Of a stretch of DNA of 64,000 nt, positions 43,452 to 52,537 are shown piece by piece. How positions within the stretch are numbered: position 1 is the first letter of the stretch; the number at the start of each line of letters is the position of its first letter. The notes beneath the pieces are model-generated. The model was not told the DNA's origin. It saw only the letters and a list, made by a program, of their open reading frames with translations, and ran no database searches. Source of the DNA: Streptomyces sp. LUP30 (GTDB lineage: Bacteria; Actinomycetota; Actinomycetes; Streptomycetales; Streptomycetaceae); NCBI RefSeq assembly GCF_001746365.1, contig NZ_MJAJ01000011.1, forward strand, positions 62,001 through 126,000, given 5' to 3'. The position numbers and the translations under genes were made by a program.

Positions 43452-46078
43452 CAGACCGTCACCGCCGTGCCGTCGGCGCCGGTCGCGCCGCGGGTGTACT
43501 GCGGGTGGATGAGCCCGACACAGGTGTACGGCAGGTCGCCGACCTCCTCGACGGGCACCCCTCGCTGCTCCGCGAGCAGACGTACGTGGTCCAGGTCCGC
43601 GCCCGCCCCGGCCCGCGCCAGGATCTTCCACGGCACCCGGCGCAGCAGCACCCGGGTGGTCTCGCCGACGCCCGGCTTGACCAGGTTCACGTCGTGGATG
43701 CCGTACTCCTCGCTGATCCGCTCGACCGCCGCCCACCCCTCCCAGCTGGGGGTGCGATCGCCGGCCAGCAGCTCCTTGACCGCGCCGTCGACGGCGTCGG
43801 CGACCTCCGGGAAGCGGGCGGCGACGGCGTCCAGGAAGGCCACCGAGACGTCCGTGCCGGCGAGCTCGCGGTAGAACTTCGCGCCGTGGAAGTCGTCCGG
43901 GCCCACCAGGTCGGCCCGCAGCACGGTCCGCGAGACGAGCCCCGACACGGTCGAGTTGAGGCAGGCGGACGGGATGAGGAAGTCGTCGCGGGTGCCGTAG
44001 GTGCGCACGCACGAGCCGGGGTCGGCCAGCACCGCGATCTCCGGGTCGAAGCCGGCCGCGCCGCCACGCGCCTCGAACTCCCCGATCGCCGCGGCCAGTT
44101 CCCGGGTGATCGCGCCCTTGCCGGTCCAGCCGTCCACGAAGACGACGTCACGCGGGTCGTGGTGGGCGGCCAGCCAGCGCAGCGCGTTGGCGTCGATGCC
44201 CCGGCCGCGCACGATGGACACGGCGTAGTGCGGCAGGTCGAGTCCGTGCCGGAACTGCGCCCAGCGGCGCATCAGCACGCCGACGGGCGTGCCGGCCCGG
44301 GCCAGGGAGACCAGGACGGGCCGGGGCGACCGCTCCGCGATCACGGTGTCCGTGACGACCCCCACGGCCTGCGCGATCCGCGCCGCCGAGGTCTCCAGGG
44401 CGGCGTGGAACAGTTCCTGGTACTGCTCGCTGGGCTGGTACTCGACGGGCAGCGACTCGGCGTAGTGCGCTCCGCCGCTCTGGATGGCCTCCTCCCGCTC
44501 CTCGGTCGGCGCCTCCAGCGTCACGTCGGAGAGGTCCTGGAGCAGCCAGCCGACCTCCTCGGGCGCGTACGAGGAGAAGGCGGGGCCGCGGAGGGGGTCG
44601 GGCAGCATGGCGGGTCTCTCTTCAGACAGGGCGGCTACGTACAGCGGCTCGGGGACGTACGAGGGGACGACCGCGAGGACCACGTGCGGCGTGTGCGCGG
44701 CGAGCTGGGACAGGAGGCCGTCCGGGGCGTGCAGCTCCCGGGTGTCGGCCACGGAGTCCACGACGGCGACGACGGCGTCGAAGCCTCCGCCCGCGACGTT
44801 ATAGGCATAGCGCTCGCCGGGGCCGTCGTCCGGGTCGTCATGCGCCGGGAAAACGATGCGGCTGCGTATCGCGTATCCCGGGTCGTCGACCGCGAGGACG
44901 GGCGAGCGGGTGGTGGTCGAGTAGCGGACCTCGGCGGCGACGACCTGCTCCAGCTCGCGGGCGAGCCTGAGGGGGGCGTACATCAGCTCCTCGAAGCCCA
45001 GGACCAGGACGCGCCGGGCGTCCTCGGGTATCGCCTCGGCGAGACGGGCCGCCATGGCGGGGAGTGCGGCCTCCAGGCGTGCGCGGTGCCGGGGGGTGAA
45101 GCCGTGCCGGCCGCCGTCGGGAAGGCCACGGGGCCAGGACAGGCCGACACGGGTGATGTGGCCGGGGGGCCGCGTCCGGCGGGTGCGGTCGGCTTCCCGC
45201 TGCGGGTCCGCCGTGGCCGGTCGCACCTCGCGGCGGAGCCGCGCGTCGTCGGAGCCCCGCGCCCCCCGCGGGCCGGAGTTCGCGTCGGCGTCCCGGTCGT
45301 CGCCCTGCCCGCCCGCGGACGACCGGTCACCGCTCGCGGCGCCCTCGGCCTCGTACCGGGCGACCAGCTCCTGCCCCTTCTCCAGCACGCCGTCGGGGAG
45401 CCGTACCGTGCCGGAGGCGGTGGCGATCAGGTCCACCCGGGCGCCGATCTCGCGGGCGAACTCCGCCAGCCGGCCCGCGTCCGCCGCCGAGCGCATGTCG
45501 ACGAGCGCCACGACGACGTACCGCCGGCGCGGATACCGCTCGTGCAGGGCCCGGATCGTGTTCAGGACCGTGTTGCCGGTGGAGAACTCGTCGTCGACCA
45601 GAACCAGCGGGCCGTCCCCGACCAGCAGCGACGGGTCCTCCGGGAGCAGCAGGTGGGAGGTGGCGTGGGAGTGGGACTCCTCGAAGCCGCCCGCCGAGAC
45701 GACGCCCGCCACGGGGCGGCGGGTGGAGTGCAGGTAGGGAGCGGCGCCGAGGCCGTCGGCGACACAGTGGCCGAGGCCGGTGGCGGTCTCCGCGTAGCCC
45801 AGGACGACCGCCCGGGCGGCCTCCTCGGCGCCGAGGAGCTCGCGCACCCGGCGGCCCAGCGCGAAGCCGTGCCCGTGCACGACGGACGGAAACTGCGGGA
45901 TGTGCTTGCCCAGCACGTGGGAGACCAGCAGATGGGCCCGCTTGGGGTTGCGGCGCAACGCCAGCCCCAGCAGGTCCGTCAGCGTGTCGTCGCCGACGAG
46001 CTCGACGCCGAGCCGCTGCGCGACCCAGGTCCCGGACCAGATCGCGTCGTCGTGCCCGTGGTTCACTGCGTTGTTCAT
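43451..46078 (-). CDS. Fused PRTase-TRSP-PRTase(StiP-type) protein of the Ter cluster
   Basis: An 875-residue cytosolic fusion. The N-terminal half is a phosphoribosyltransferase (PRTase_2-like) with PRPP loop VLVDDEFSTGNTVLNT (about 158-173), a disordered Arg/Asp/Gly linker (about 250-300), and a TRSP-like domain with PRHRARLEAALPAM, VLGFEELMYAPLRLA and RYSTTTRSPV. The second half (about 480-870) is the PRTase_1/StiP-type domain, with a second PRPP-like loop VFVDGWTGKGAITREL (about 646) and conserved DFLIPSACLNSTVSGLVS. These domains are usually separate genes in Ter biosynthetic modules. Here they are one chain. ATG 46078 has AAGGGA five bases upstream. It lies 26 bp after the aldolase gene and overlaps the HAD gene. 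Confidence 0.86.
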   Translation of the reverse strand: MNNAVNHGHDDAIWSGTWVAQRLGVELVGDDTLTDLLGLALRRNPKRAHLLVSHVLGKHIPQFPSVVHGHGFALGRRVRELLGAEEAARAVVLGYAETATGLGHCVADGLGAAPYLHSTRRPVAGVVSAGGFEESHSHATSHLLLPEDPSLLVGDGPLVLVDDEFSTGNTVLNTIRALHERYPRRRYVVVALVDMRSAADAGRLAEFAREIGARVDLIATASGTVRLPDGVLEKGQELVARYEAEGAASGDRSSAGGQGDDRDADANSGPRGARGSDDARLRREVRPATADPQREADRTRRTRPPGHITRVGLSWPRGLPDGGRHGFTPRHRARLEAALPAMAARLAEAIPEDARRVLVLGFEELMYAPLRLARELEQVVAAEVRYSTTTRSPVLAVDDPGYAIRSRIVFPAHDDPDDGPGERYAYNVAGGGFDAVVAVVDSVADTRELHAPDGLLSQLAAHTPHVVLAVVPSYVPEPLYVAALSEERPAMLPDPLRGPAFSSYAPEEVGWLLQDLSDVTLEAPTEEREEAIQSGGAHYAESLPVEYQPSEQYQELFHAALETSAARIAQAVGVVTDTVIAERSPRPVLVSLARAGTPVGVLMRRWAQFRHGLDLPHYAVSIVRGRGIDANALRWLAAHHDPRDVVFVDGWTGKGAITRELAAAIGEFEARGGAAGFDPEIAVLADPGSCVRTYGTRDDFLIPSACLNSTVSGLVSRTVLRADLVGPDDFHGAKFYRELAGTDVSVAFLDAVAARFPEVADAVDGAVKELLAGDRTPSWEGWAAVERISEEYGIHDVNLVKPGVGETTRVLLRRVPWKILARAGAGADLDHVRLLAEQRGVPVEEVGDLPYTCVGLIHPQYTRGATGADGTAVTV

Positions 46079-46104
46079 GCGTCCCTTGTGGATGAGGTGG
46101 GTGT

Positions 46105-47271
46105 TCAGCCGGGTATGCCGGCGGCGAGCAGGTCGACGAAGCTGACGTCCTCGTGGGCGACGCCGAAGACCTCCGCGCGGAGCATGGTGCGCTCGGCCCA
46201 GGCGCGGTGCGGTTTCACCTCGTTCATCTTGTTCGTGTACTGCGACCGCAGTACACCCCCACCGCCGCGTTCCGGCCGCAGGATGTCCGCCGCGTCGCTG
46301 TACTCCTCGTGGCTGACCACGGACAGCGCGTGCACGGCCGGCACGTGCGAGGGATGGATGCAGGTCTTGCCGAGCAGACCGTTGGCGTGGTCGAGGGAGA
46401 TCTCGCGCAGCAGTCCGTCCATCGCGTGCTCGATCAGTCTCTCGCGCAGCTCCACGGCCTGGCCCTCCAGGAAGGGGCTGTGCCGCAGCATCGGCTTGAA
46501 CATGCGCTCGGGCACCCGGAAGTACTCCCAGACCGGCCCGGTCACCGTGAACCCGGTCCCGTCGGCGCGGCCCAGCATGTTCACGACGTCCGCGATCACG
46601 GAGGCGACGATCTGGACGTCGTAGGCGGTCATGTCGGGCGCTCTGCGCAGCCCGTACGAGGAGCAGAAGTCGGTCACGCCCAGGCGCAGCGCGAGGACCC
46701 GGCTGCGGTACTTCTCGACGGCGCGGGCGATGCCCTCCAGGGCGTCCACCCGCGTCTCGCGGTACATCAGCTCGGGTGTCTCCAGCACGGGCATGCCGAA
46801 CAGCCGGCGGCCGCTCGCCGCCTCGGCGCCCGACAGGGCCTCCAGGAAGGGGATGCCCCGCTCCTCGGTGAACTTGGGGAAGACGAACCCGCTGAGCAGT
46901 TCGGCGGTGGCTCCCAGGCGCCGGACCAGGTCCGGGATCTGCTCGGGCGTGCGCACCCGGATGAACAGCAGCGGCAGCTGCGGGCCGGGCCGGGCCGCGA
47001 GGTCGGCGAACTGCCGGACGAGGTTCTCCTCACCGGCCGCGACGTCCTCGTCGCCGATGGAGTCCTCCAGGCACAACACCATCGACACGACGCCGCGCTC
47101 GGTCTGCTTGACGATGTCGTCCGCCAGCCGGGGCCGCGTGGCCGGGCTGTAGAGCGTGGCGCCCAGGGCGGCGGAGAGCAGCTTGGCCGGGGAGTCGGCG
47201 CCGAAGGCGCACGGCTCCCGGTAGAAGAGGCGATGTCGCACCTCAGGGGCGAGGTGCCCGAAATGACGCAT
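46105..47271 (-). CDS. HpcH/HpaI aldolase / citrate lyase beta-like enzyme, Ter-associated
   Basis: 388 residues from ATG 47271 (GGGGAGA six bases upstream). It has a CitE/HpcH-type TIM barrel: LGATLYSPATRP, VVSMVLCLEDSIGDEDV (acidic metal-binding segment), LLFIRVRTPEQI (substrate Arg), VFPKFTEERG, and a conserved GKTCIHPSHVPAVHAL near the C-terminus. In Ter stress systems this family accompanies PRTase, TRSP and HAD genes and is proposed to make part of a small metabolite. First gene of a three-gene operon (aldolase, PRTase fusion, HAD). It is divergent from a TerD gene across 210 bp. Confidence 0.86.
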   Translation of the reverse strand: MRHFGHLAPEVRHRLFYREPCAFGADSPAKLLSAALGATLYSPATRPRLADDIVKQTERGVVSMVLCLEDSIGDEDVAAGEENLVRQFADLAARPGPQLPLLFIRVRTPEQIPDLVRRLGATAELLSGFVFPKFTEERGIPFLEALSGAEAASGRRLFGMPVLETPELMYRETRVDALEGIARAVEKYRSRVLALRLGVTDFCSSYGLRRAPDMTAYDVQIVASVIADVVNMLGRADGTGFTVTGPVWEYFRVPERMFKPMLRHSPFLEGQAVELRERLIEHAMDGLLREISLDHANGLLGKTCIHPSHVPAVHALSVVSHEEYSDAADILRPERGGGGVLRSQYTNKMNEVKPHRAWAERTMLRAEVFGVAHEDVSFVDLLAAGIPG

Positions 47272-47481
47272 AAATCTCCCCTGTGGTGCAAGGTAAGGCG
47301 ATGGATTCGGCAAGAGGTGGCCGGTAATAGTACGTAGGGACCCATGTCCGGGGTTCCCCCCGGTCATGAATTTCAGGTAACTCCGACACGCACAGTCCCG
47401 CACGGACCCGCGGCAGTCGTGTGCGGGGCACCCGAGTACCCCGCATTGTCGTGAGCAGGCCCGAGAAGGCAGGATGACCGC

Positions 47482-48228
47482 ATGACGCACGCGATGCTGA
47501 AGGGGTCGAACGTCCCGCTGAAAGCCACCACGGTGCGCGCCGTGCTGCGCTGGACCCCCGGGCAGGGGGTCCCGGACGTCGACGTCTCGGCGCTGCTCCT
47601 CGGCCTCGACGGTCGTGTGCGCTCCGACGAGGACTTCGTCTTCTACAACCAGCCCCGCCATCCCTCGGGGAAGGTGTGGCGGCTCGGCAAGAAGCGCGTC
47701 GCCGAGGGCCTTACCGACACCATCCAGACGGACCTCTCCGGTGTCGAGTCCGGCGTCGGCCAGATTCTGCTGGTCGCTTCGGCGGACGGTGTCACGTTCG
47801 ACCGCGTACGTTCCCTCAGCATCCTGCTGTACGACGCGGCGGCCGACGGTGAGCCCCTGGCCACCTTCGACATCCGCCCCGAGACGGGCCAGGAGACGGC
47901 GCTGATCTGCGGCGAGCTGTACCGGCGCGGCGAGGGCTGGAAGTTCCGCGCCCTGGGCGAGGGCTACTCCAACGGCCTCAAGGGCCTGGCCACCGACTTC
48001 GGCATCTCGGTGGACGAGTCGGAGGAGGCCGCCGCCGACCCGGCGCCGTCCCAGGCGCAGCAGGCCCCGGGCCCGTCCCAGCCGCTGCCGCCGGAGCAGC
48101 CGGCCTCGGCGGTCCCCCAGCAGCAGCCGTCGTACGGCTACCCGGCGAGTCTGCCGACGTACGGCTACGGCTATCCGGACGGCGCCTTCCGCCTGCCGCC
48201 GCAGGGCCCGCAGTTCATCGGACGGTGA
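47482..48228 (+). CDS. TerD family protein with Gln/Pro/Tyr-rich tail
   Basis: 248 residues. The TerD domain (about 1-180) has [34 protein letters not shown], a degenerate acidic Ca2+-binding loop, and [34 protein letters not shown]. The tail (about 190-248) is disordered ([21 protein letters not shown]) and unlike the two short TerD proteins nearby. TerD proteins are Ca2+-binding and work in stress responses to tellurite, oxidants and phage, and in Streptomyces affect differentiation. It is divergent from the aldolase operon, so the biosynthetic genes and this protein may share regulation. Confidence 0.88.
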   Translation: MTHAMLKGSNVPLKATTVRAVLRWTPGQGVPDVDVSALLLGLDGRVRSDEDFVFYNQPRHPSGKVWRLGKKRVAEGLTDTIQTDLSGVESGVGQILLVASADGVTFDRVRSLSILLYDAAADGEPLATFDIRPETGQETALICGELYRRGEGWKFRALGEGYSNGLKGLATDFGISVDESEEAAADPAPSQAQQAPGPSQPLPPEQPASAVPQQQPSYGYPASLPTYGYGYPDGAFRLPPQGPQFIGR

Positions 48229-48297
48229 GGTTCCGGGCGGGCCGGTGCGGGCAGACCGTGCGTGCCGTGAGGGCGGCCGGGTGAGCGCCCTGCGGCG

Positions 48298-49035
48298 CTA
48301 CCTCTCGGCCTTCGCCTTGTAGCCCCGGCCCCACTGCAGCCCCCACCCGTAGAGCCGGTCCAGCTCGGCCTGGAAGCCGTAGACGAAGCGCACCTCGCGT
48401 CGCACGATCAGCTCCCCCTTGACGTTCTCGATCATCACCACCGCGCACGAGCGGGCCTGCGGATGCCGCTCGTCGAGGCCTATCTCGATCCGCGGCCCGT
48501 TGCTCGGGTACAGCGTGACGATCGCGTGCGTGCGGTCGAAGGCCGGCGTCTGGTCGTAGATGTAGACGAAGACGAGCAGCCGCTTGATCTGCTCGCGGTG
48601 GTCGAGGTTGACGTACATCGTCTCGCCGGACGCCGAACCGAACCGGTCGTCCCCGCTCAGCTTCACGTACGGCGCCGCGTTCACGTCGCCCAGCAGACCG
48701 CCCAGCGGCTGGACGACGCCCTTCGTGCCGTCGGCCAGCTCGTACAGGCAGCCGAGGTCGAGGTCGACGTTGACCATGCTCTGGCTGTGCTCGATGACCT
48801 CCGGGGGCCGCAGCGCCTTGAAGGGGTGGCGCAGCAGGCTCTCCCGCTGCAGCCCGCCGATGTCGGACGTGCGCATCCGCCAGGCCAGGTTCACCCGCAG
48901 GTTGCCGGTCGCGGCGCCCTGTTTGGTGAGGGACACCGTGTGATGCCGTTTGGTCAGTTCGATCGCGTTGGTGGCCGCGCTGCCCGAGTCGAAGTCGGCC
49001 GCCCTGCTGCCCAGGATTCCGTCGAAGAAGCCCAT
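48298..49035 (-). CDS. TerA/TerD-like stress protein
   Basis: 245 residues from ATG 49035 (GGGGGCGGGA just upstream). MGFFDGILGSRAADFD is followed by a TerD-superfamily core: HTVSLTKQGAATGNLRVNLAWRMR, VNVDLDLGCLYELADG, KLSGDDRFGSASGETMYVNL, KRLLVFVYIYD, and RFVYGFQAELDRLYGWGLQWGRG. Its tail lacks the GELYR block of TerD and resembles the TerA branch. It lies 117 bp after DUF475 on the same strand, separated by a strong hairpin, and is convergent with the 47482 TerD gene. It probably forms part of the same membrane-associated complex. Confidence 0.8.
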   Translation of the reverse strand: MGFFDGILGSRAADFDSGSAATNAIELTKRHHTVSLTKQGAATGNLRVNLAWRMRTSDIGGLQRESLLRHPFKALRPPEVIEHSQSMVNVDLDLGCLYELADGTKGVVQPLGGLLGDVNAAPYVKLSGDDRFGSASGETMYVNLDHREQIKRLLVFVYIYDQTPAFDRTHAIVTLYPSNGPRIEIGLDERHPQARSCAVVMIENVKGELIVRREVRFVYGFQAELDRLYGWGLQWGRGYKAKAER

Positions 49036-49080
49036 TCCCGCCCCCACATCCACGTCCACGGCATTCGCCGGAACAGACTG

Positions 49081-49125
49081 ACGGGGCGGCCGTGCGAAGG
49101 ACAGTGTCCTCACCGGCCGCCCCGT
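49081..49125. terminator. Hairpin between DUF475 and TerA-like genes
   Basis: 12-bp perfect stem ACGGGGCGGCCG with a 21-nt loop that itself contains AGGAC-AGT-GTCCT. Probable terminator or attenuator on the minus strand. Confidence 0.65.
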
Positions 49126-49152
49126 TCAGAGCGTTCCTCACTCAGCGTGCGG

Positions 49153-50301
49153 TCACACCCCGGACGAGACCTCAGTCTTCTCGTCCGAGCCCCGGGCTTT
49201 TCCCTCTGCCGCTGCCAGCGCCTTGTTGCGGCGCACGGAGGACCAGAAGGACCAGGCGATCAGGACGACGCCGACGAGGCCGGTGATGACCTCGTTGATC
49301 TGGTACTGGATGGTGACCATGAGGATGACGGCGAGGGCGCCGATCGCGTAGTGGGCGCCGTGCTCCAGGTAGACGTAGTCGTCGAGGGTGCCCTGGCGGA
49401 CGAGGTACACGGTGAGCGAGCGGACGTACATGGCGCCGACGCCGAGGCCGAGGGCCATCAGGACGATGTCGTTGGTGATGGCGAAGGCGCCGATCACGCC
49501 GTCGAAGGAGAAGGACGCGTCCAGGACCTCGAGGTAGAGGAACATGAAGAACGCGGCCTGGCCGGCGAGGACGACCGGCGAACGCTTCTTCCCGGTCCGC
49601 GCGGCCTCTTCCTCCTCCTCGTGCTCACGCTCCTCCTCTTCCTCGAGCTTGTCCTCGAAGTAGCCGGAGAGGCCGCCGACGACCATGTACGTGATCAGAC
49701 CGGCGATGCCCGAGATCAGGACCGTCTGCGCCTTGTCGACGTGCGCTCCGCCGTGCTGGTGGGCGTGGGTGGCGAAGGTGAAGGACGTGATCAGCAGGAC
49801 GACCAGCGCGATGCAGACCGACAGCATGTCGACCTTGCCCAGCTTGGCGAGCGGGCGCTCGATCCAGCGAAGCCACTGGATGTCCCGGTCCTCGAAGATG
49901 AAGTCCAGGAAGATCATCAGCAGGAACATGCCACCGAAGGCCGCGATCGACGGGTGCGCGTCGGTGACGAGCTGCTGGTACTTGTCCTTGTCGTTGAGCG
50001 CGAGGTCCACCGCGTCGATCGGACCGATCTTGGCGCTGATGGCGACGATGACGACGGGAAAGACCAGCCGCATGCCGAAGACGGCGATCAGCACGCCCAC
50101 CGTGAGGAAGATCTTCTGCCAGAAGGCGCTCATCTTCTTCAGGATTCCGGCGTTGACCACCGCGTTGTCGAACGACAGCGAGATTTCGAGGACGCAGAGG
50201 ATCGCCACGATGCCGAGCGCCTCCCACCCCCCGTAGAAGCCCGCCGCCACGAGGCCGAGCGCGGTGATCGCGAACGACCAGCCGAAGGTTTTCAGAAGCA
50301 C
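49153..50301 (-). CDS. DUF475 (TerC-superfamily) membrane protein
   Basis: A 382-residue polytopic protein with about nine helices. The TerC-like acidic motifs are visible: CVLEISLSFDNAVVNAGIL in helix 2 and FLYLEVLDASFSFDGVIGAFAI later, the two inverted-half metal-site segments. A cytoplasmic Glu-rich loop (KLEEEEEREHEEEEE) and a His/Gly loop (HAHQHGGAH) are notable. TerC-type proteins are Mn2+-linked exporters or the membrane hub of the Ter complex. GTG 50301 is preceded by an in-frame TAG, so no earlier start is possible. The Shine-Dalgarno lies unusually far upstream beyond a hairpin (50308-50324). Confidence 0.88.
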   Translation of the reverse strand: MLLKTFGWSFAITALGLVAAGFYGGWEALGIVAILCVLEISLSFDNAVVNAGILKKMSAFWQKIFLTVGVLIAVFGMRLVFPVVIVAISAKIGPIDAVDLALNDKDKYQQLVTDAHPSIAAFGGMFLLMIFLDFIFEDRDIQWLRWIERPLAKLGKVDMLSVCIALVVLLITSFTFATHAHQHGGAHVDKAQTVLISGIAGLITYMVVGGLSGYFEDKLEEEEEREHEEEEEAARTGKKRSPVVLAGQAAFFMFLYLEVLDASFSFDGVIGAFAITNDIVLMALGLGVGAMYVRSLTVYLVRQGTLDDYVYLEHGAHYAIGALAVILMVTIQYQINEVITGLVGVVLIAWSFWSSVRRNKALAAAEGKARGSDEKTEVSSGV

Positions 50302-50307
50302 TGGCTA

Positions 50308-50347
50308 CCCAATCGTGTATTGGGGGTCCTCCCAGACGGTGTCTGGG
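50308..50347 (-). promoter_or_regulatory. Structured leader with Shine-Dalgarno between two hairpins, DUF475 gene
   Basis: On the transcript: hairpin CCCAGAC-ACC-GTCTGGG (50347-50331), then GGGAGGA (50333-50327), then hairpin CCCAAT-ACACG-ATTGGG (50324-50308), then six bases and the GTG. Looping out the second hairpin would bring GGAGG to about nine bases from the start. Confidence 0.55.
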
Positions 50348-50483
50348 CGGAGGGCCTCCCCGCGCCGTACTCGGCTTTACGAAACGTTGACTTTCAGCTG
50401 CTGAGTCTAAGGGTCGACCGTTACGTGCGGTACAGGCGGCCCCGTACCGACCGGTAGCCGGGTTGCCGAAGAGGCCGGAGCCG

Positions 50484-51059
50484 CTAGGAGACGTTCACCC
50501 CGAAGTCCAGGGCAATGCCCCGCAGTCCGGACGCGTACCCCTGTCCCACGGCCCTGAACTTCCACTCGCCCTGGTAGCGGTAGAGCTCGCCGAAGATCAT
50601 GGCCGTCTCCGTGCTCGCGTCCTCGCTGAGGTCGTAGCGGGCGAGTTCCTGGCCGTCGGCCTGGTTGACCACGCGGATGAAGGCGTTGGCCACCTGTCCG
50701 AAGGTCTGGCCCCGCTCGTCGGCCATGTGGATGGAGACCGGGAAGACGATCTTGTCGCACTGCGGCGGCACCTTGGGAAGGTTCACCAGGAGCGACTCGT
50801 CGTCGCCTTCGCCCTCACCGGTGAGGTTGTCGCCGGTGTGCTCGACCGAGCCGTCCGGGCTCGTGAGCTGGTTGTAGAAGACGAACCACTCGTCCCCCAT
50901 CACCCGGCCGTCGGTGCACAGCAGTGCGCTGGCGTCCAGGTCGAAGGGGGCTCCGGTGGTGGAGCGCGCGTCCCAGCCGAGTCCGACCATCACCTGAGTG
51001 AGGTTCGGCGCGGCCTTGGACAGGGAGACGTTGCCTCCCTTGGCGAGCGTGACGCCCAT
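50484..51059 (-). CDS. TerD family Ca2+-binding stress protein
   Basis: A 191-residue canonical Ter[16 protein letters not shown] start, [24 protein letters not shown], the Ca2+-binding loop [51 protein letters not shown] and [17 protein letters not shown]. The length and all acidic ligands are normal. It lies downstream of a second TerD gene (124-bp gap) on the same strand, then DUF475, an arrangement suggesting a stress regulon. The two share most residues and are tandem duplicates. It is cytosolic, probably docking on DUF475. Confidence 0.93.
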   Translation of the reverse strand: MGVTLAKGGNVSLSKAAPNLTQVMVGLGWDARSTTGAPFDLDASALLCTDGRVMGDEWFVFYNQLTSPDGSVEHTGDNLTGEGEGDDESLLVNLPKVPPQCDKIVFPVSIHMADERGQTFGQVANAFIRVVNQADGQELARYDLSEDASTETAMIFGELYRYQGEWKFRAVGQGYASGLRGIALDFGVNVS

Positions 51060-51182
51060 GTTGCTGGTCCTCCCCTAGGTGGTGCTCGGTGCTGCCTCTT
51101 GGTTGTCCTGCGCGTCCGGCGCCGACCGTAAACGGTGCGGCGCCGGACGGAGCTGACGTTCGGGTGACTTCGGCCCTGCGGC

Positions 51183-51758
51183 TCAGACGTTGACGCCGAA
51201 GTCCTGCGCGATACCGCGCAGGCCCGACGCGTAGCCCTGGCCGATGGCACGGAACTTCCACTCGGCGCCGTGCCGGTAGAGCTCGCCGAAGACCATGGCG
51301 GTCTCGGTCGACGCGTCCTCGCTCAGGTCGTAGCGGGCGATCTCGGCGCCGCCGGCCTGGTTCACGACGCGGATGAACGCGTTGCGGACCTGCCCGAAGG
51401 ACTGCTGGCGGTTCTCGGCGTCGTAGATCGAGACCGGGAAGACGATCTTCTCGACGTCGGCCGGGACCGCGGCGAGGTTCACCTTGATCGCCTCGTCGTC
51501 GCCCTCGCCCTCACCGGTGGTGTTGTCACCGGTGTGCTCGACCGAGCCGTCGGGGCTCTTGAGGTTGTTGAAGAAGACGAAGTTGGCGTCGCTGCCGACC
51601 TTGCCCGAGTTGTTCAGCAGCAGCGCGCTGGCGTCCAGGTCGAAGTCCGTGCCGGTCGTGGTGCGCACGTCCCATCCCAGACCGACGATGACCGCGGTCA
51701 GGCCCGGGGCCTCCTTGGTCAGCGAAACGTTGCCGCCCTTGCTGAGGCTGACTCCCAC
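51183..51758 (-). CDS. TerD family Ca2+-binding stress protein (tandem paralogue)
   Basis: A 191-residue canonical TerD/Ter[58 protein letters not shown]a2+ loop, [40 protein letters not shown]. It is highly similar to the protein at 50484-51059 and the same length, so the pair arose by recent duplication. It has the [16 protein letters not shown] segment where the other has [15 protein letters not shown]. It is first in the TerD-TerD-DUF475 series on this strand. GGAGGACCC lies before the ATG. Confidence 0.93.
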   Translation of the reverse strand: MGVSLSKGGNVSLTKEAPGLTAVIVGLGWDVRTTTGTDFDLDASALLLNNSGKVGSDANFVFFNNLKSPDGSVEHTGDNTTGEGEGDDEAIKVNLAAVPADVEKIVFPVSIYDAENRQQSFGQVRNAFIRVVNQAGGAEIARYDLSEDASTETAMVFGELYRHGAEWKFRAIGQGYASGLRGIAQDFGVNV

Positions 51759-51943
51759 GGGTCCTCCATTGGTGTCCTGGGGCGGGGGCCCCGTCCTGCG
51801 TTGGATATCGGATCAACGAGTCGATCCTAGTGACGGGTTCCCGGACGACGCAGGCCCCGCACCCGAAGAATCACAGGGTGTCGGGATCCGGGCGCCGGGA
51901 TCCGGAAGTCCGAGAGCCACGGCCCCGCGGGATCGGAGCGGGA

Positions 51944-52402
51944 TCAGAGGGTGTCGAGCGCCTTGACGTACGCGCCGAGGTCACGGGCGTCCGGCAGCGC
52001 GTTGACGACCGTCCAGCGCACGACGCCCTCCTTGTCGATGACGAAGGTGCCGCGCACCGCGCAGCCCTTGTCCTCGGCGAAGACGCCATAGGCGCGGGAG
52101 ACCTCGCCGTGCGGCCAGAAGTCGCTGAGCAGCGGGTACTCCAGGCCCTCCTGCTCGGCGAAGACGCGCAGGGTGTGGATGGAGTCGTTGGAGACGGCGA
52201 GCACCTCGGTCTCGCGGTCGGCGAACTTCGGGAGGTTGTCGCGCACCTCGCACAGCTCGCCCGTGCACACGCCGGTGAAGGCGAAAGGGTAGAAGAGCAG
52301 GATCACGTTCTTGCTGCCCCGGAAGTCGGAGAGCTTCACGTCCCGGCCGTGGTTGTCCTTGAGCTCGAAGTCAGGGGCCTTGTCGCCGACCTGGATCGCC
52401 AT
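51944..52402 (-). CDS. AhpE-type peroxiredoxin
   Basis: A 152-residue thiol peroxidase that reduces H2O2, organic peroxides and peroxynitrite. It starts [17 protein letters not shown], and the active site is [19 protein letters not shown], with the peroxidatic Cys in Pro-x3-Thr-x2-Cys and a second Cys five residues later. The catalytic Arg is in [14 protein letters not shown]. The mycobacterial AhpE is a one-Cys peroxiredoxin reduced by mycoredoxin or mycothiol. The extra Cys could allow a disulfide here. The ATG has GAAGGGA ten bases upstream. It is preceded by a strong terminator. Confidence 0.92.
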   Translation of the reverse strand: MAIQVGDKAPDFELKDNHGRDVKLSDFRGSKNVILLFYPFAFTGVCTGELCEVRDNLPKFADRETEVLAVSNDSIHTLRVFAEQEGLEYPLLSDFWPHGEVSRAYGVFAEDKGCAVRGTFVIDKEGVVRWTVVNALPDARDLGAYVKALDTL

Positions 52403-52468
52403 CGCCTGGATGTCCCTTCGTGGGCTGTCTGGGTGAGAACAGCCTACGCAGCGATCACCGGGACCGAC

Positions 52469-52501
52469 GGACGGGCCGGGTCACGAGGACCCGGCCCGTC
52501 C
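52469..52501. terminator. Terminator downstream of DUF3052 gene
   Basis: Perfect 14-bp stem GGACGGGCCGGGTC with a 5-nt loop, between DUF3052 and the peroxiredoxin gene. Confidence 0.85.
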
Positions 52502-52537
52502 GGGCTCGATCACTTCTGGGACGTCACTCCTCGGACG

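Noticed and set aside
43505..46624. Plus-strand 1039-codon frame
   Set aside because: Antisense to the PRTase fusion and the aldolase; no motif, and it crosses the gene junction.
50302..50420. A second yybP-ykoY riboswitch before the TerC-like gene
   Set aside because: The leader has hairpins but lacks the GGGGAGUAG and GACAUAC motifs present at 26522-26623.
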